DNA from: Euzebya sp.
GTDB taxonomy: Bacteria > Actinomycetota > Nitriliruptoria > Euzebyales > Euzebyaceae
Assembly: GCF_964222135.1 (NCBI RefSeq)
Contig: NZ_CAXQBR010000086.1
Location: 1-51,204, forward strand
Length of the DNA stretch: 51,204 bases
Direction: 5' to 3'
In this document: positions 48,010-51,204 of the stretch, piece after piece
How positions within the stretch are numbered: position 1 is the first letter of the stretch
Layout: the number at the start of each line of letters is the position of its first letter
Program-made: the position numbers and the translations under genes
The notes under the pieces: model-generated
What the model was told of the DNA's origin: nothing
The model's input: only the letters and a program-made list of their open reading frames with translations
The model's database searches: none

Positions 48010-49010
48010 GACGCGACCTCGGTCCGGGCGGGGTACGCGGTCGGGTGCAGCAGGCAGGCCGCCCGCGTCGCCGGGGTGACCTGGCCGAGGACCGGGTCCA
48101 CGACCGGGCAGTCCTCGAAGCGCTGGTCGCACCGCGGCGCGAACCGGCAGCCGTCCGGCGGGTCGATCAGGTTGGGCGGGGACCCGTCGATCGAGGCCAG
48201 CTCGGTGGTGTCGACCGAGATGACGCTGCGGAGCAGCCCCTGGGTGTAGGGGTGCGCCGGGGCGGCGAACACCTCCTCGACCGGCCCGATCTCCACGATC
48301 CGGCCCGCGTACATCACCGCCACGCGGTCGCAGGTCTCCGCGACGATGCCGAGGTTGTGGGTGATGAGGATCAGGCCGACCTCCTCGTCGCTGCGCAGGC
48401 GGTCGAGCAGGTCGAGGATCTGGGCCTCCACGATCACGTCGAGCGCGGTCGTCGGCTCGTCGGCGATCACGACCGCCGGCTGCATCACGATGCCGAGGGC
48501 GATCATGATCCGCTGGCGCATGCCGCCGGAGAACTCGTGGGGGTAGTTGTCGGCGCGCGTCGGCGGGATCCCCATGTTGGCGAGCGCCTCGCGGGCCATC
48601 CGGCGGGCATCGGCCTTGGGCGTGCGGGGCCGGTGGGCGCGGATCGCCTCGACGAAGTGGTCCGAGACCTTCATCAGCGGGTCGAGACGGGTCATGGGCT
48701 CCTGGAAGACCAGCGACATGCGGTCGCCGCGGACCCGGCGGAGGGTCCGCGCGGACGTGCCGACCAGCTCCTCGCCGTCGAGGACGACCGAGCCGGACAT
48801 CTCCGCGCCGGGCGGGAGCAGCTGCATCAGCGCCTTGCCCATCGTCGACTTGCCGCAGCCGGACTCGCCGACCACGCCGAGGGACTCGCCGCGCGCGAGG
48901 TCGAAGGACACCCCGTCGACCGCGCCGAGCATGCCGCCCGGCGTGGCGTAGGCCACGTGGAGGTCGCGGACGCTGAGGGCGGCCTCACCGCCCGAGGAGG
49001 TGGGGGCCAC
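48006..49010 (-). CDS. Peptide ABC transporter ATPase (DppD/OppD-like)
   Basis: A 334-residue ATPase: Walker A GESGCGKST (about 48-56), MSLVFQEPMTRLDPLMKVSDHF, signature FSGGMRQRIMIALGI, Walker B VVIADEPTTALDV, and the C-terminal CRFAPRCDQRFEDC cysteine block ending CLLHP. It pairs with the DppF-like ATPase to drive peptide or related import. The GTG start comes one base after the upstream stop. Confidence 0.92.
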   Translation of the reverse strand: MAPTSSGGEAALSVRDLHVAYATPGGMLGAVDGVSFDLARGESLGVVGESGCGKSTMGKALMQLLPPGAEMSGSVVLDGEELVGTSARTLRRVRGDRMSLVFQEPMTRLDPLMKVSDHFVEAIRAHRPRTPKADARRMAREALANMGIPPTRADNYPHEFSGGMRQRIMIALGIVMQPAVVIADEPTTALDVIVEAQILDLLDRLRSDEEVGLILITHNLGIVAETCDRVAVMYAGRIVEIGPVEEVFAAPAHPYTQGLLRSVISVDTTELASIDGSPPNLIDPPDGCRFAPRCDQRFEDCPVVDPVLGQVTPATRAACLLHPTAYPARTEVAS

Positions 49011-49011
49011 G

Positions 49012-50109
49012 TCAGCGATCCCCTGCGCCCGTCCCGGCGGTGCTGCCGGCGTCGGCGGCCGGCCCCTCGTCGCGGGTCAGCGGCCCGTCGTACGCGGCGT
49101 CGCGCGTGCGCTCCCCCGCGAGCGCCATCGCCTCGCGGGCGCGCACCTTCACCTTCCCCTTGTAGCCCTTGACGCGCAGCAGCGGGTTCACGATGTCGTT
49201 GAGCCCCTCCCCCATCAACGTCAGGCCCGTCACGAGGACGGTGATGGCCAGTCCCGGCCAGAACGACGTCCACCAGAAGCCGCTGACCGCGTCGCCGAGC
49301 GCCTGGGAGACGTCGAGGCCCCACTCGGCGGAGGGGAACTGGATGCCGTAGCCGAGGAAGCCGAGGGACGCCATCGTCAGGACCGCGTCGGCGGCGTTCA
49401 GGGTGAACAGGACCGGGATCGAGCTGACCACGTTGAAGAAGATGTAGCGGCTCATGATCGTCCGCGGCTTGGCGCCGAGGGAGCGCGCCGCCTCGACGAA
49501 CGGCTCCTCCTTCACGCTCAGGGTGTGGTTGCGGATGACCCTGAAGTACTGCGGGACGTAGACGGTCCCGACGCTGATCGCCGCCGGGGCGAAGGGGGCG
49601 TCGATGCCGATCTCCTCGAGCCTCGTGCGCAGCACGAAGGCGACCATGATGGCGAGGAGGAGGGACGGGAAGGCGTAGATCGTGTCCATCACCATCACGA
49701 GGACCCGGTCGACCTTGCCGCCGACGTACCCGCTGAACAGCCCGAGGGGCACCCCGATGAACATGGCGAACGCGGTCGCGAAGATGACCACCGCGAAGGC
49801 GATGCGGGACCCGATGATCACGCGGCTGAGCACGTCGAAGCGCGAGTCGGTCGTGCCGAAGGGGTGCTCGGAGGACGGCTCCCCGCGGCGCGGGATCTGC
49901 TCCTCGACGTCGCCGATGCAGGCGCGGTTCTCGGGGTTGTAGATCGCGTCGCTGCAGTACTGCGCCTCCTCGTACGGCGCGATGGTGCCGCTGAAGACGG
50001 CGAGGACGCCGAAGGACGCGACGATCAGGAAACCGGTCACGACCAGCCAGCGGGCCCCGCGGTTCGCGCGGCGCCACGGGCGGAGGGCCTTCTCGACGCG
50101 GGCGCGCAT
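49012..50109 (-). CDS. Peptide ABC transporter permease (DppC/OppC-like)
   Basis: A 365-residue permease. Typical N-terminal helix, then a periplasmic loop of about 65 residues with two cysteines (CSDAIYNPENRAC), which is longer than in most DppC proteins. HPFGTTDSRFDVLSRVIIGSRIAF is followed by five helices with EEPFVEAARSLGAKPRTIMSRYIFFN, the ATPase-contact EAA loop, and a basic/acidic C-terminal tail of about 55 residues. Its ATG shares one base with the DppB stop. Confidence 0.92.
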   Translation of the reverse strand: MRARVEKALRPWRRANRGARWLVVTGFLIVASFGVLAVFSGTIAPYEEAQYCSDAIYNPENRACIGDVEEQIPRRGEPSSEHPFGTTDSRFDVLSRVIIGSRIAFAVVIFATAFAMFIGVPLGLFSGYVGGKVDRVLVMVMDTIYAFPSLLLAIMVAFVLRTRLEEIGIDAPFAPAAISVGTVYVPQYFRVIRNHTLSVKEEPFVEAARSLGAKPRTIMSRYIFFNVVSSIPVLFTLNAADAVLTMASLGFLGYGIQFPSAEWGLDVSQALGDAVSGFWWTSFWPGLAITVLVTGLTLMGEGLNDIVNPLLRVKGYKGKVKVRAREAMALAGERTRDAAYDGPLTRDEGPAADAGSTAGTGAGDR

Positions 50110-51143
50110 CAGTACCTCACCCGCGGGTCGATCAGGCCGTGGATGACGTCGATGAGCAGGCTGACCGCGACGATCACGATGGCGATGACGGTCACCAGCC
50201 CCTGCACGCCGACGTAGTCCCTGGCGTTGATGAAGTCGACGAGCTTCGTCCCCATGCCGGGCCAGGAGAACGTCGTCTCGGTCAGGATCGCGCCGCCGAG
50301 CAGCAGGGCGAACTGCAGGCCCATGATGGTGATGACGGGGACGAGGGCGTTCTTGAACGCGTGGCGGAAGAGGACCGGCCGGTCCCGCACGCCACGGGCG
50401 TGGGCGGACTCGACGTAGTCCGCGCGGAGGGTCTGGAGCATGTTGACCCGCACCATCCTGACGAAGACGCCGGAGATGACCAGGCCGAGGGTCACGCCGG
50501 GCAGGATCAGGTGCTCGAGCGCGGCGAGGGTGAACTCGGAGTTCCCCGCCAGCAGCCCGTCCAGGACGTAGAAGCCGGTCGGCCCGTCCACCGGCGCGAT
50601 CCGTGCGGAGATCCGGTTGCCGGTGGGCAGCCACCCCAACCCGTTCGAGAACACCAGCTGGGCCTGGATGCCCAGCCAGAAGACCGGCAGGGAGTACGCC
50701 ACGATCCCGAACAGGCGCCCGCCGACGTCGAGGGGGGTGTCGCGGTACCGCGCGGAGAACGACCCGACCACGATGCCGACCGGGATGGCGACGAGCATCG
50801 CGAAGAGGGACAGCTCGAGCGTCGCCGGGACGAGGTCGCCGACCAGCTCGCCGACGCTGCGGGCCTCGGTGACGGGCTGGCCGAAGTCGCCCTGGACGAT
50901 GTCGCCGAGGTAGCCGACGTACTGGACCAGGATCGGCTCGTTCAGGCCCGACGCCTCGCGGACCTGCTCGATCCGCTCGGGCGTCGCCCGACCGCCGAGC
51001 GCCACCGTGACCGGGTCGCCGGGGAGGATCCGCAGCAGCACGAACAGGAGCGTCAGGAGGAGCAGCAGGAACAGCGGCGCGAGCGCCACCCGCGTCAGGA
51101 TGTAGCGCCGCAGCCCCGCCGATGAGGAGCTGGTCGAAGCCAT
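50109..51143 (-). CDS. Peptide ABC transporter permease (DppB/OppB-like)
   Basis: A 344-residue permease: LRRYILTRVALAPLFLLLLLTLLFVLLRILPGDPV at the start (key R-Y-I-x-x-R and L-P-G-D-P), ATLELSLFAMLVAIPVGI, the EAA loop MLQTLRADYVESAHARGV, and a closing TFSWPGMGTKLVDFINARDYVGVQG block. Six helices. The ATG at 51143 is chosen for family length. It is the first gene of the minus-strand operon within the window; the substrate-binding protein gene is probably just beyond the right edge. Confidence 0.92.
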   Translation of the reverse strand: MASTSSSSAGLRRYILTRVALAPLFLLLLLTLLFVLLRILPGDPVTVALGGRATPERIEQVREASGLNEPILVQYVGYLGDIVQGDFGQPVTEARSVGELVGDLVPATLELSLFAMLVAIPVGIVVGSFSARYRDTPLDVGGRLFGIVAYSLPVFWLGIQAQLVFSNGLGWLPTGNRISARIAPVDGPTGFYVLDGLLAGNSEFTLAALEHLILPGVTLGLVISGVFVRMVRVNMLQTLRADYVESAHARGVRDRPVLFRHAFKNALVPVITIMGLQFALLLGGAILTETTFSWPGMGTKLVDFINARDYVGVQGLVTVIAIVIVAVSLLIDVIHGLIDPRVRY

Positions 51144-51183
51144 CGAGGTCTCAGTCTTCCACAGGTCCGGTGAACGACGTCGG

Positions 51184-51204
51184 CCGGGCACGCGGGGTGC
51201 CCGG
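51184..51204. terminator. Hairpin at the right edge, upstream of dppB
   Basis: CCGGGCAC and GTGCCCGG pair perfectly around GCGGG. It lies 40 bases before the dppB start. Between a binding-protein gene and permease genes such hairpins often lower downstream expression; here the upstream gene is outside the window. Confidence 0.45.

Noticed and set aside
46609-48249. Plus-strand open frame of 546 codons
   Set aside because: It is antisense to the DppF/DppD-like genes and lacks any motif.

Overview
The window is one stretch of very GC-rich chromosome. Most start codons are GTG or ATG, and many genes carry short leaderless-type promoters. The gene content is actinobacterial: an IdeR/DmdR-like iron box, PknB-type kinases, a DUF6131 protein, GlgC, an aerobic GlpD, and an HNH protein of the kind common in Actinomycetota. 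I read it as a member of the Actinomycetota, perhaps a deep branch such as the Nitriliruptoria; the class is a guess. No rRNA, tRNA or CRISPR array was recognised.

Layout. 0-12.5 kb is a housekeeping and accessory mix: a PQQ-type beta-propeller protein cut by the window edge, an NAD(P)-binding protein, a broken aldo/keto reductase, DUF72, a lipase maturation factor, a rhodanese / TauE-SafE / DUF1634 sulfur cluster, UPF0316, an iron-regulated siderophore-binding lipoprotein, DedA, a divergent XRE-regulator/unknown pair with strong palindromes, BrkB and an alpha/beta hydrolase. 12.5-25 kb is mostly on the plus strand: a GntR regulator, an MBL-rhodanese fusion with DUF302, a DrrAB-like exporter, a soluble kinase followed by a lipoprotein, an AraC regulator with a VOC protein, a short UvrA-like protein, a YdeI-like protein and a hydrolase.

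25-28.6 kb is the most unusual part. A decayed cell-wall-binding gene and a RelE/ParE-like toxin lie beside a 2.49-kb segment (25966-28452) bounded by imperfect terminal inverted repeats of about 36 bp. The segment holds gene fragments plus an intact monooxygenase/GlxA-type regulator pair. Forty-two bases beyond its right end is a close match to a XerCD dif site (28494-28521), then a long hairpin. By my count 22 of 29 intact genes left of dif are on the plus strand and 12 of 20 right of it on the minus strand. That fits a replication terminus, though only moderately.

28.6-51.2 kb holds envelope and signalling genes (a membrane kinase divergent from a membrane protein whose frame breaks in a C-rich tract), a Liv-type ABC transporter operon with an acyl-CoA ligase inside it, glgC, DUF808, glpD, HNH, a TetR regulator with a perfect palindromic operator, and a DppBCDF-type peptide transporter running off the right edge.
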